Shown here piece by piece: positions 1 to 8,498 of a DNA stretch of 60,376 bases. Below the pieces are notes generated by a model. It was not told the DNA's origin and did not search any database. It was given only the letters and a program-made list of their open reading frames with translations. The position numbers and the translations under genes were made by a program. Numbering within the stretch: the first letter of the stretch is position 1; every line of letters begins with the position of its first letter. Origin of the DNA: an uncultured Collinsella sp. (GTDB taxonomy: Bacteria > Actinomycetota > Coriobacteriia > Coriobacteriales > Coriobacteriaceae); assembly GCA_900540875.1 (NCBI GenBank), contig UQHT01000014.1, positions 1-60,376 of the forward strand. Reading direction: 5' to 3'.

Positions 1-15
1 GCGGGCCGTGTTCCG

Positions 16-1493
16 CTATGCGGTTGTCAATTTGCGAAAGAAATTATGCGTCACCAAATAATAATAGAATAGCTGCTCAGAAAGGCCCTACAAAGTAATA
101 GAGAAGCCAGTTCTCCGCCAGACAAATTGTGTCCCCTAGTTCCAATGATGGGATTGGCTTCAAATAATTTATCGAGGCTAAAACCCTTCAAAAGATAGAT
201 GAGTTTTTCAGAGTCAATATCTACAAGACCATAGTAAAGAGCCTTCCTGAAAGTTCCCCCCATTATCAAATGTCTTTGCGGCATAGTTGCGCAGGGTAGC
301 TGGATTAAAGTCAAGCCATCGAAAATGACAGTAGACTCATTAACACACAGTCTGCCAGCAACCGGCGACAATAATCCATTCAATACTTCCAGAAATGAAG
401 ATTTGCCACATGCATTAGGGCCGCTTACTAAAACCAGACAAGGTGCCTGTATCGTGCAATCTGGAATTGTTATCCTCTCATTAGTTTCGCTCGACGAAAA
501 CGAGAGACTGATTCCTTTCCAACTAATTCGATCAGCGTGATCGAAGCATATCAAATTAGGTTTTCCAGCTTCCAAAAGACGACGTAATTCCAAGACACGG
601 CGCAACGACCTAAACGACGGCTGAAGCTGAGCCCAACAATTCAGAACAAGAGGAAAAGGAGAATAGCATAGAAGCACAAGTTGATAACTCTGCACCGCAA
701 TCCCGACCGTCAGCCCGCGCTTTAACACAAGGAAAATAAGCAGCAGAACTGAAAGCAAGCCAGTAATGATGTTGCCAGCGTTAACTATTTCAGTTGCCAA
801 TCTCGCAAAGACACTCTCCTCAACTCGAGAGTTCCTGCAGGCTTTAAGCATCTTTTTATAGCGAAGTAATTCCAAGTTAATTGAACGAGAAATTCGAATG
901 TAAAGTCGACAATTTATTAGTTGGGCTAAATAAGCAGAACCCCTCGCCTGGGCCTCCAATGCCTTTTCGCTCTTAGTCGATAGCTTACTAAGAGCGAACG
1001 GATATAGAAGCGAAATAAACAATGCCGAAACACAAACAGGGATCAAAAGCAACAAAGAGATATTAGATAGCGCCACAAACGATGCCAAACCCGTCACTAG
1101 GCACGGAAGAAACGCAGTTGTAAATATTCCAATCATCGGCTGTAGGTTCCCAGCCTCTTCAATGCGCGATAACAGGTAGTCACTGTCTTTTGCTAAAACT
1201 AAGGGCCGCTCTAAAGCACGGCGGGCAAGCAATCTATAGAAGCAGTTAGCGCCATCGGAAGCCAATTGCTCCGCATATTTTGATCTGAACAGGTTTGTCA
1301 CCAGCTCAACTGAGAGCAATACTAGCAGGCCTAACCCAATATATAAAACGTTACGATAATTAGAGCGAAGAAGGCCATAGTCTATAATCAACGATTCAGC
1401 TTTAACAACAGACAGCTCCACCAGGGCAGATAAAATGCAGAGCACCATCAACTTGATTACTGTCGTCTTATTTTGAATAAAAAGCTCTGGCAT
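16..1493 (-). pseudogene. ABC exporter (membrane domain + ATPase), broken at its 3' end
   Basis: The reading frame starts at ATG 1493 behind an AGGGGATGG-like Shine-Dalgarno site and runs 480 codons to a TGA at 51-53. The N-terminal 300 residues hold several hydrophobic segments, as in an ABC exporter membrane domain. The ATPase part shows Walker A (GPNACGKSS) and the LSGGE signature. The frame then ends at SYSIIIW, exactly where Walker B should continue as LDEP. The next frame resumes with VTHN, an H-loop-like motif, and stops at 16-18. Walker B, the D-loop and nearly all of the C terminus are missing, so I infer an internal deletion plus frameshift and an inactive protein. The gene is clearly richer in A+T than its neighbours, which suggests horizontal acquisition. 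Such exporters often serve bacteriocin or peptide export, but no partner gene is visible. Confidence 0.75.
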
Positions 1494-1603
1494 ATGTCCA
1501 TCCCCTCAACTAATAATTATAGCTAGAAAGATGGCATTTTTATTTTATAGCCTCAAGCAGCACGCTATGCTGACGTCAAATCTTGTCATTACAAACATGC
1601 ACC

Positions 1604-2323
1604 TTAGCGCTTAAGACTCGTGGTCTGCCAGTCAGCTATGATGCGGGCCCATTTCCTGTGCAAGTCGCGTTCGCGATCGATAAACATGATGGCAAACGCG
1701 ATAAACAGCAGCACGCTCGCCACCGCAATGGCGTGCAGGCCCATGCGCTCAATACACCAGTTGCCCAGCACGGCGCCAAACACAAAGGTGAAAATCACGC
1801 CAAAGTACAGCAGGCCGTTTTCCAAAAAGCCGCGCCTGTGGGTGATGATGTAATCGTCCACGTTTTGCAGCGCGTTGCGCAAGTTGCCGATGCACATAGT
1901 CGTGGCGATGCCGTGACCGTGGATCTTGCGGAAGCTCTCGACTTGCATACCGCAGGCAAACGAAGTGAGGCAGTTGGCGAGCAGGTTAAAATCGCCACCG
2001 GGAATAAAACTCACGCCCAGCAAGATGACGGCTTCAAAGAACACCGTTACCTGGCGCCAGTGAATCACGCTGCCAAACCGCTCGTGCACCAGGTCGGCAA
2101 GCATAATGCCCACAGCAAACGAAACCACAGGGAAGAAGTAGCGCCCCGCAAGTGCCCAATTGCCCTCCGAGATGCTCACGCCTACCAGCAGGATGTTGCC
2201 CGTCTGCGCGTTAGCGAAAACATGATCGCGCCCAATGTACGAATACACGTCCATAAAGCCACCGGCGAGCGCCAAGATGATGCCCAGCTCGATGGACTCC
2301 GATATCTGTTTGGCACGCTGCAT
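1604..2323 (-). CDS. DUF1275 (YoaK-type) membrane protein
   Basis: This is a predicted polytopic inner-membrane protein of 239 residues. The N-terminal segment (GGFMDVYSYI, then FANAQTGNILL) is typical of the DUF1275/YoaK family, and about six hydrophobic segments follow. The family is widespread; its function is not established. I chose ATG 2323 because AAGGAGG lies just upstream. A longer in-frame reading up to 2683 would run into the divergent radical SAM gene and has no family support. It is divergently arranged with that gene and probably has its own promoter in the 250-bp gap. Confidence 0.88.
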   Translation of the reverse strand: MQRAKQISESIELGIILALAGGFMDVYSYIGRDHVFANAQTGNILLVGVSISEGNWALAGRYFFPVVSFAVGIMLADLVHERFGSVIHWRQVTVFFEAVILLGVSFIPGGDFNLLANCLTSFACGMQVESFRKIHGHGIATTMCIGNLRNALQNVDDYIITHRRGFLENGLLYFGVIFTFVFGAVLGNWCIERMGLHAIAVASVLLFIAFAIMFIDRERDLHRKWARIIADWQTTSLKR

Positions 2324-2575
2324 CGTCGTGCATCCTCCTTGTTGACGACTCTCTCGTGCGTTGGCGGACATATAGCCGCCGTTCATACTGTAACCCATTG
2401 ACAACATGGCGTGCGCGCGAGACGGGCTCCCCAACGCGCAGATACACAGTCTGGAAACAAACGGCTCCCGCATCGACACGCCGATCCGCAGCCCATGTAC
2501 TCCACCAGTCTTTTTAGCCCCGTCCCAAAAAGACTGGTTACAATTACGTGCAGCATACAAACACCGGGAGGGATC

Positions 2576-4711
2576 GTGGCAAAAAAGCCTCAGCACGCTC
2601 AGAACAACCAGCGCAGTCAGCAGGACAAACAGGGCCAGCAGCAAAAGCGCGGCGGTAAGGTGCAGGGTGGGCATACCACGCACACCCAGGCAGCGCCCTC
2701 ACGCCCCTGGCGTCCGGGCCGCGATAAGTTCCTCCCCGTCAACCGCGCCGACATGAACGCACGCGGCTGGGACCAGTGCGACTTCGTCTACATCTGTGGC
2801 GACGCCTACGTGGACCATCCCAGCTTTGGCATGGCCATCGTCAGCCGCGTCCTTGATGCACACGGTTATAAGGTGGGCATTATCTGCCAACCCGACTGGA
2901 CCGACCCCGCCAGCATCACGGTGCTCGGCGAGCCACGCCTGGGCTTTCTCGTCAGCGCCGGCAACATGGACTCCATGGTCAACCACTATTCGGTGACCAA
3001 GCACCGCCGCCACACCGACGCCTATACCCCCAGCGGCGAGGAGGGGCACCGTCCCAACCGTGCCGTCACGGTCTACGGCAACCTTATCCGTCAGACGTTC
3101 AAGGACGCCCCCATCATCATCGGCGGCATCGAGGCAAGCCTGCGCCGTCTGGCCCACTACGACTACTGGCAGGACAAGCTCAAGCGTTCGGTACTGCTCG
3201 ACTCGGGCGCCGACATCCTCATCTACGGCATGGGCGAGCACGCAATCGTCGAGATCGCCGACGCGCTCGACGCGGGACTGCCCATCGGTCAGATCACTTA
3301 TATCAACGGCACCGTTTACCGCACGGGTTCGCTCGACGAGGTCTACGACTACGACCTGCTGCCCAGCTGGGACGACCTTGCCGCCGACAAGCTCAACTAC
3401 GCGCGCAGCTTTAACGTGCAGCAGCAGAATATGGACCCCATCACCGGGCATCGCCTGGTAGAGCCCTATCCCAACAGCGTCTATGTGGTGCAGAACCCGC
3501 CATCGGCGACGCTCACCACCGACGAGATGGACGAGGTCGCCGAGCTCCCCTACGCCCGCGATTGGCATCCCGACTACGACGCGGCGGGCGGCGTGCCGGC
3601 CTTTGCCGAGATCAAGTTTTCCATTAGCTCCAACCGCGGCTGTTTTGGCGAGTGCTCGTTTTGCGCGCTGACCTTCCACCAGGGTCGCGTGCTGCAGATG
3701 CGCAGCCACGACTCGATCATGCGCGAGGCCGAACTGCTCACGCGCGATCCCGAGTTTAAGGGCTATATCAACGACGTGGGCGGACCGACGGCCAACTTTA
3801 GCCGCCCGGCCTGCGACAAGCAGCTCAAACACGGCGTGTGCAAGAACAAGCGTTGCCTGTGGCCGAGCGTGTGCAAGAACATGGTGGTCGACGAGAGCGG
3901 CTACACGCAGCTGTTGCGCGACCTGCGCCAGTTGCCGGGCGTCAAGAAGGTCTTCGTCCGCAGCGGCATCCGCTTTGACTACACCATGGCCGATGCCTCG
4001 GACGAGTTTTTGCGCGAGCTACTGGAGCACCATGTCTCGGGCCAGCTGCGCGTAGCGCCCGAGCACGTGAGCGACGCGGTGCTCTCCGTAATGGGCAAGC
4101 CGAGCCGCGCCGTCTATGACGCGTTCTGTCGTAAATTTGAACGCCTGAACCGCGAATACGGACTCAAGCAGTATGTAGTGCCGTACCTGATCTCGAGCCA
4201 CCCTGGCTCGACCATGAAGGAAGCTGTGGACCTTGCCGAGGCCGTGCGCGACATGGGCTATATGCCCGAGCAAGTGCAGGACTTCTACCCCACCCCGTCC
4301 ACCATGTCGACCTGCATGTACTACACCGGCGTAGACCCGCGCACCATGGAGCCGATCTATGTGGCACGCGACCCGCACGAAAAGGCCATGCAGCGCGCGC
4401 TCATTCAGTACCGCAAGCCCGAGAACTACAAGCTGGTGCGCGAGGCGCTGGAAAAAGCCGGACGTCGTGACCTGATCGGCTACACCAAACACTGTCTAAT
4501 CCGCCCCGTGCCGCCGCGCCCGGGCGAGACGTCTGCTGGCGGTGGGCATGGCACCGGCAAGAAGGGCGGCAAGGCCCACGGCGGTGCTGGCGGCAAGGGA
4601 CCCAAAGGCAGCAAGGGGCACGGCGGCATGTCGCGTGCACAGAACACTGCCGGGCGTAATCGCGCGGCCCAGGGGCGTCAGGGCGCCAACGGAGGCGGGC
4701 GTCGCAACTAG
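2576..4711 (+). CDS. YgiQ family radical SAM protein (UPF0313)
   Basis: A 711-residue radical SAM protein. The cluster motif CFGECSFC (C-x3-C-x2-C) follows SSNRG near residue 358, and the N-terminal segment around CDFVYICGDAYVDHPSF is typical of YgiQ proteins. The substrate of this family is unknown. GTG 2576 is chosen as start because GGGAGGGATC directly precedes it; an upstream reading from 2411 lacks family similarity. The first 50 residues are polar and Gln/Lys rich, and the last 60 are a Gly/Lys/His-rich low-complexity tail. Its TAG shares the four bases CTAG with the stop codon of the convergent CPBP gene. Confidence 0.9.
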   Translation: MAKKPQHAQNNQRSQQDKQGQQQKRGGKVQGGHTTHTQAAPSRPWRPGRDKFLPVNRADMNARGWDQCDFVYICGDAYVDHPSFGMAIVSRVLDAHGYKVGIICQPDWTDPASITVLGEPRLGFLVSAGNMDSMVNHYSVTKHRRHTDAYTPSGEEGHRPNRAVTVYGNLIRQTFKDAPIIIGGIEASLRRLAHYDYWQDKLKRSVLLDSGADILIYGMGEHAIVEIADALDAGLPIGQITYINGTVYRTGSLDEVYDYDLLPSWDDLAADKLNYARSFNVQQQNMDPITGHRLVEPYPNSVYVVQNPPSATLTTDEMDEVAELPYARDWHPDYDAAGGVPAFAEIKFSISSNRGCFGECSFCALTFHQGRVLQMRSHDSIMREAELLTRDPEFKGYINDVGGPTANFSRPACDKQLKHGVCKNKRCLWPSVCKNMVVDESGYTQLLRDLRQLPGVKKVFVRSGIRFDYTMADASDEFLRELLEHHVSGQLRVAPEHVSDAVLSVMGKPSRAVYDAFCRKFERLNREYGLKQYVVPYLISSHPGSTMKEAVDLAEAVRDMGYMPEQVQDFYPTPSTMSTCMYYTGVDPRTMEPIYVARDPHEKAMQRALIQYRKPENYKLVREALEKAGRRDLIGYTKHCLIRPVPPRPGETSAGGGHGTGKKGGKAHGGAGGKGPKGSKGHGGMSRAQNTAGRNRAAQGRQGANGGGRRN

Positions 4712-5619
4712 GGCAGCGGTGCGCTCGCTGCGTCCATCCCACACGCGTGGCGCAGCGAGCGCATTGCCTCAACGAGGATGACGCCGGCGATAGCGACCGT
4801 GATTATCACGTCGAACGGTGTGTTCACAAACCAGAGCAACGTCATGAAATACGACCCGGCATTAAAGGCAAAGTGCAGCAGGATCGTGTAGCGGAGCTTT
4901 CCGGTCGTCACGAGCACCCAACCAAAGATGAGGCCGGCGGCACCCGCGTAGCAACCCTGTACCCAATTCATGTGCATAAAACCGAAGATCGCCGCCTGCA
5001 GCACAATCGCCGCGGCGATACCCCACGTGCTTGGGGCCGCCCAGGGCACCATGGCGCCACTCTGCGCGCTCACACGACGCCGGCACTTCCAAAGTGGGCG
5101 GCACTGCGGATTAAACGCTCGGAGCGAAAACTCAAAAATAATGCCGCGCACCAGCAACTCCTCGCAAAATGGGGCGCCGAGCACCGTGGTCAGGACGGCA
5201 AGAAGGTTGGTATCGTCCAAGCCTGTTTCCTCGACGAGCTCGCTATAGTCCGCCGCAACCTCGGGCAGCAGCGACAGCACGCCGTCGCATAGGTAGCTAA
5301 TGACCACCTGCATGGATAGGCCGATCACGACAACGCATGCGATGCGCTTCCATGCAGCATTTGCTCCCCCGCCGAGCGGGCGTTCACCTTGCCGGCGCGC
5401 CATGAAGGAGCGGGGCCACAGATAGCGCCACCACAGCAGCGCCATCAAAAACGACGCCGTCTGAGCGGCGGCCTGAAACCATTGAATATCGAGATTGTCG
5501 ATCGGGAAACCCGTCAGTGCCGACACGATGTCCAGCGCGGAGAACAAAACAATGCTCAGGGCAATATCGGCAGCGACGACACCAAAACAGGCAAGCGCCC
5601 AAACCAGCGCATTGAGCAT
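4708..5619 (-). CDS. CPBP family intramembrane glutamic endopeptidase
   Basis: A 303-residue membrane protein of the CPBP (Abi/CAAX-protease-like) family. It shows the EExxxR motif (EELLVRG), a following FMHMNW histidine motif and HFAFNAG near the C terminus, which together form the family active site. Several hydrophobic segments surround them. ATG 5619 follows GAGGAGGTTGGC. The gene starts about 35 bp after the orphan antitoxin gene on the same strand, so the two may be co-transcribed. CPBP members are often bacteriocin immunity or protein maturation factors; the role here is unknown. Confidence 0.85.
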   Translation of the reverse strand: MLNALVWALACFGVVAADIALSIVLFSALDIVSALTGFPIDNLDIQWFQAAAQTASFLMALLWWRYLWPRSFMARRQGERPLGGGANAAWKRIACVVVIGLSMQVVISYLCDGVLSLLPEVAADYSELVEETGLDDTNLLAVLTTVLGAPFCEELLVRGIIFEFSLRAFNPQCRPLWKCRRRVSAQSGAMVPWAAPSTWGIAAAIVLQAAIFGFMHMNWVQGCYAGAAGLIFGWVLVTTGKLRYTILLHFAFNAGSYFMTLLWFVNTPFDVIITVAIAGVILVEAMRSLRHACGMDAASAPLP

Positions 5620-5653
5620 GCCAACCTCCTCAAAACCCGGCACTTGGGGACAG

Positions 5654-5857
5654 TCATTGTTGATGAGAATCGGGCGCAGCGCCAAAAGCCCCGTTGGGCG
5701 AAATGTCGAACGGGAAGGTGCCGCAGCGATTGAACGCGGCGATAAACATGCGGATGGCGTTGGACGGCGTGGTGCCCACGAGCTGGGTTGCCGCCGCGAA
5801 GGCCGCCTTTTCCTCGGGCAAGACCTTCGCGACAACCGGGGTCATGTGTTCTGCCAT
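5654..5857 (-). CDS. RelB/DinJ-type antitoxin, no toxin partner visible
   Basis: A 67-residue protein. The segment TPSNAIRMFI followed by GTFPFDI matches the ribbon-helix-helix core of RelB/DinJ antitoxins. ATG 5857 has AAGGAAG upstream. In type II modules a RelE/YafQ toxin gene should follow within a few bases, but the next gene on this strand is a CPBP protease. It is therefore an orphan antitoxin, a remnant, or part of an unusual pair with the protease. Confidence 0.75.
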   Translation of the reverse strand: MAEHMTPVVAKVLPEEKAAFAAATQLVGTTPSNAIRMFIAAFNRCGTFPFDISPNGAFGAAPDSHQQ

Positions 5858-5969
5858 GGCGCTTCCTTTTTGAAACGACGGTGGTGCGGATAGATGCGGG
5901 CCACGCGGCTGGGCGACGGGCTGTGAAGGCAACCCGATTGGCCCGCATCCGGAGTTTATTTCTGCTGCG

Positions 5970-6000
5970 TTGGTATTACTTGGTATTCCTAAGTATTACC
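5970..6000. promoter_or_regulatory. Imperfect palindrome upstream of the antitoxin gene, possible operator
   Basis: The sequence carries GGTATTAC, GGTATTCC and AAGTATTACC in close series. The whole segment resembles its own reverse complement, as expected for ribbon-helix-helix binding sites. It lies about 110 bp upstream of the antitoxin start. Autorepression is an inference from family behaviour. Confidence 0.35.
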
Positions 6001-6072
6001 CCACAGATAGAATAGCACACCCGACCCCATGGGGGCGGAGGAAAACGAATCATTTTGTTGCTGAGTAGGTAT

Positions 6073-7437
6073 TTAGAGCGTGATGATGTCCGAGATATCG
6101 AGGGCCTGAGCATCGGCGACATCGTGCGATGCAAGCAGCAGCATACGGCCGTCGAGCAAGTCGAGCACGACCTCGGCGCATGCGTCGCGCGCAGCGGTAT
6201 CTAAACCGGTAAAGGGCTCGTCAAGAATCACCGCGCCGCCCGGGCACAGCAGGGCTCGAGCGATCTCGACGCGACGGCGCTGCCCGCCCGAAAGCTCGGC
6301 CACGCGAGCATGTACATCGACCCCCGGCACCAGCAGGCGCAACAGGGCCGTAGCACTCGAGGCGTCCACGCGTGCATCGGCGCACACTAGCACGTTATCC
6401 AGCGCCGCGGCGGACTCGACCAAGCGCGCATCCTGAAACACCATGGAACACGGCGTGCACTCCCCCGCCGCCAGCGCAAGCAACGTCGACTTGCCCACGC
6501 CCGAGGCGCCCATCACGCAGGCGCACCCACCGGCGGGCACACGAAGCACCAGCCCGTCGAGCGCCGGAGCCCAGGGAGCGCGATCGCCCACGGCGAGCGC
6601 AAGCTCCGCCGCAACCTCGCCGCCAGCAGGGGCGCCCGCACGCCCATGCGCCCGCACGGCCGCGCGCCACGCCACGGGCCCCGAAACCCGCAGCAGCCAC
6701 ACTAGCACGCGCTCACATGCCCACGATGCCGCCACGACCAACACGGTCCACGCCAGCAGATCTGCCGTCTCAATCAAAAGCTTTGCCTGATAGATGCGCT
6801 CACCCACGGTGCCCGTCGCCATGCCGATGAGCTCCGCCGCTACACCGGCCTTCCAGCTCATGCCGATGACCGCCTTCGCGCACGAAAGCACAAACGGCAG
6901 CACCTCACGCCAGGTGTGAGCGCAAAACAGTCGCCAGCCCCGCACTCCATGCAGACGAAACATCTGCTCCAGTGACTGATCAACCTGCGTCAAACCCTCG
7001 ACCAGCGAGAAATATACGCCCGGCAGCGCCATCAAAAAGACCGCCGCGATGCTCACACGTGCCGACCCCAACCAAATGAGCAGCAGGACCACCACGCAGG
7101 CAACCGGCGTCGCCTTTACAAACGACAGTGCCGGAGCCACCAGGTGCGCAAACGCACGCGACCGCACCGAGACTCCCGCCAGCACGCCGCCGCACACCGC
7201 GGCAAGCGCCAGCCCGCCCAGAATCCGCACACCCGAGCCCATCAGAATCGCCCACGTGCTGGCATCGCACACCAGGCGCAGCAACGCCACCGCAACAGCG
7301 CCCGGCCCCGGCAAAATCAGCGGCTGCGCCACGAGACCCGCCACCAGCACCCACACGGCAAGCCAAAAGGCGGCGACGGCACCTGCTGCCGCCACCGCCT
7401 TCATACGCTCTGTCATTTGTCGAGCAAACGCACGCAC
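6073..7437 (-). CDS. NitT/TauT-type ABC transporter, fused permease and ATPase
   Basis: A 454-residue fusion. Residues 1 to about 250 are a SsuC/TauC-like permease with several membrane segments and the cytoplasmic loop around RLHGVRGWRLF. Residues about 275-454 are an ABC ATPase with Walker A (GASGVGKST), signature (LSGGQRRR), Walker B (AVILDEP) and H-loop (ASHD). These proteins are normally separate. The ATPase domain is short, about 180 residues, so it is a minimal nucleotide-binding domain. GTG 7437 lies a few bases after the stop of the substrate-binding protein gene, and GGAG from that stop region serves as Shine-Dalgarno site, which implies translational coupling. Substrate unknown. 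Confidence 0.85.
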   Translation of the reverse strand: MRAFARQMTERMKAVAAAGAVAAFWLAVWVLVAGLVAQPLILPGPGAVAVALLRLVCDASTWAILMGSGVRILGGLALAAVCGGVLAGVSVRSRAFAHLVAPALSFVKATPVACVVVLLLIWLGSARVSIAAVFLMALPGVYFSLVEGLTQVDQSLEQMFRLHGVRGWRLFCAHTWREVLPFVLSCAKAVIGMSWKAGVAAELIGMATGTVGERIYQAKLLIETADLLAWTVLVVAASWACERVLVWLLRVSGPVAWRAAVRAHGRAGAPAGGEVAAELALAVGDRAPWAPALDGLVLRVPAGGCACVMGASGVGKSTLLALAAGECTPCSMVFQDARLVESAAALDNVLVCADARVDASSATALLRLLVPGVDVHARVAELSGGQRRRVEIARALLCPGGAVILDEPFTGLDTAARDACAEVVLDLLDGRMLLLASHDVADAQALDISDIITL

Positions 7438-7440
7438 GGG

Positions 7441-8496
7441 CTACTCCATGTAGTAGAAATCGTCAGCCGGGAGCTTGCCGCCCACGGCACTCGCGTCCGC
7501 ATCGGCCAGCACCTGCAGATACCCACCGAGCGCCGCCTTCATATCCTTCCCCGTCTGGCACACGAGCATGCACCCGGGAATCGCCTTTTCGGCAATCGCG
7601 GCGTTATCCACGATGCCCGCATCGACCACGGCCTGGGCCCAGTCCGCCGGCGACGCGTTCACGGCCTCAACGCTCGCCGCATGGCAGCTCAAGAACTCCG
7701 CCACGGCCTCGGGATGTTCCTCGGCAAACGCGCGGCGCACCACGGTCACACCCGTCAGCAAGCGCGAGCCCGTGTCTCCTGCCAGCTCGTCCCACGCATC
7801 GGTCAGGCTCACCGGTGCCGACAGCTTGCCCTCGCTCTTGGCGACGGCCGCCGTCTTAAACGGCTCGGGCAGCACACCCACGGCAGACGGATCGGCAAGC
7901 AGGGCCGACAGCACCTCGGTGGGCTCGCTCTTAAACTCGAGCGCCACTTGGCCGGTCAGGCCCGCGCGCTCCAGCAGGTAGTTCATGACGTACTCCGGCG
8001 TGGTGCCCTTGCCCGTCATATAGACGGCATGGCCCGCCAGATCGCCAAACGAGGTCACACTCGCGTCGCCCGTCACCACGCTCAGCACGCCGAGCGTGTT
8101 GATGTCGATGACCTGCACCGCGCCCTCGGTCTTGTTGTAGAGAACGCTCGCCACGTTGGCGGGCACCAGGGCGATATCGACATCGCCCTGAATGACCTTG
8201 GGCACGATCTCGTCGGCCGCGGCGCTGATCGCAAAATCGAACTCGTTATCCGTCTCGCCACTCGCCGCCTGGTCCATAAACTGCACCAGGCCAATCGAGG
8301 TCGGCCCCTTGAGCGAGGCGACGCGCACCTCGACCGGCCCTGCAGCAGCACCGGCGCCGTCCGTGGCAGCCGAGCCCGCAGCAGACCCAGCCTCCGCGGC
8401 CCCGCCGCCACATCCAACCAGTGCAAGCGACAGCGCGCCGGCGGCAAGCGCCGAGGCAAACCCCCGGCGCGTCATCTCAACAGTAAACGCGCGCAT
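7441..8496 (-). CDS. NitT/TauT-type ABC substrate-binding lipoprotein
   Basis: A 351-residue extracytoplasmic binding protein. The N terminus has a twin-arginine-like MTRRGF, a hydrophobic stretch and a lipobox ending at the Cys of LALVGC, so it is probably a membrane-anchored lipoprotein. The mature part resembles the NMT1/SsuA-like fold, for example GHAVYMTGKGTTPEYVMNYLL. ATG 8496 starts two bases after the hydrogenase stop codon, and GAAGGG in the end of that gene serves as ribosome-binding site. The ligand cannot be read from sequence; sulfonates, nitrate and thiamine precursors are the usual ones for this class. Confidence 0.85.
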   Translation of the reverse strand: MRAFTVEMTRRGFASALAAGALSLALVGCGGGAAEAGSAAGSAATDGAGAAAGPVEVRVASLKGPTSIGLVQFMDQAASGETDNEFDFAISAAADEIVPKVIQGDVDIALVPANVASVLYNKTEGAVQVIDINTLGVLSVVTGDASVTSFGDLAGHAVYMTGKGTTPEYVMNYLLERAGLTGQVALEFKSEPTEVLSALLADPSAVGVLPEPFKTAAVAKSEGKLSAPVSLTDAWDELAGDTGSRLLTGVTVVRRAFAEEHPEAVAEFLSCHAASVEAVNASPADWAQAVVDAGIVDNAAIAEKAIPGCMLVCQTGKDMKAALGGYLQVLADADASAVGGKLPADDFYYME

Positions 8497-8498
8497 CG

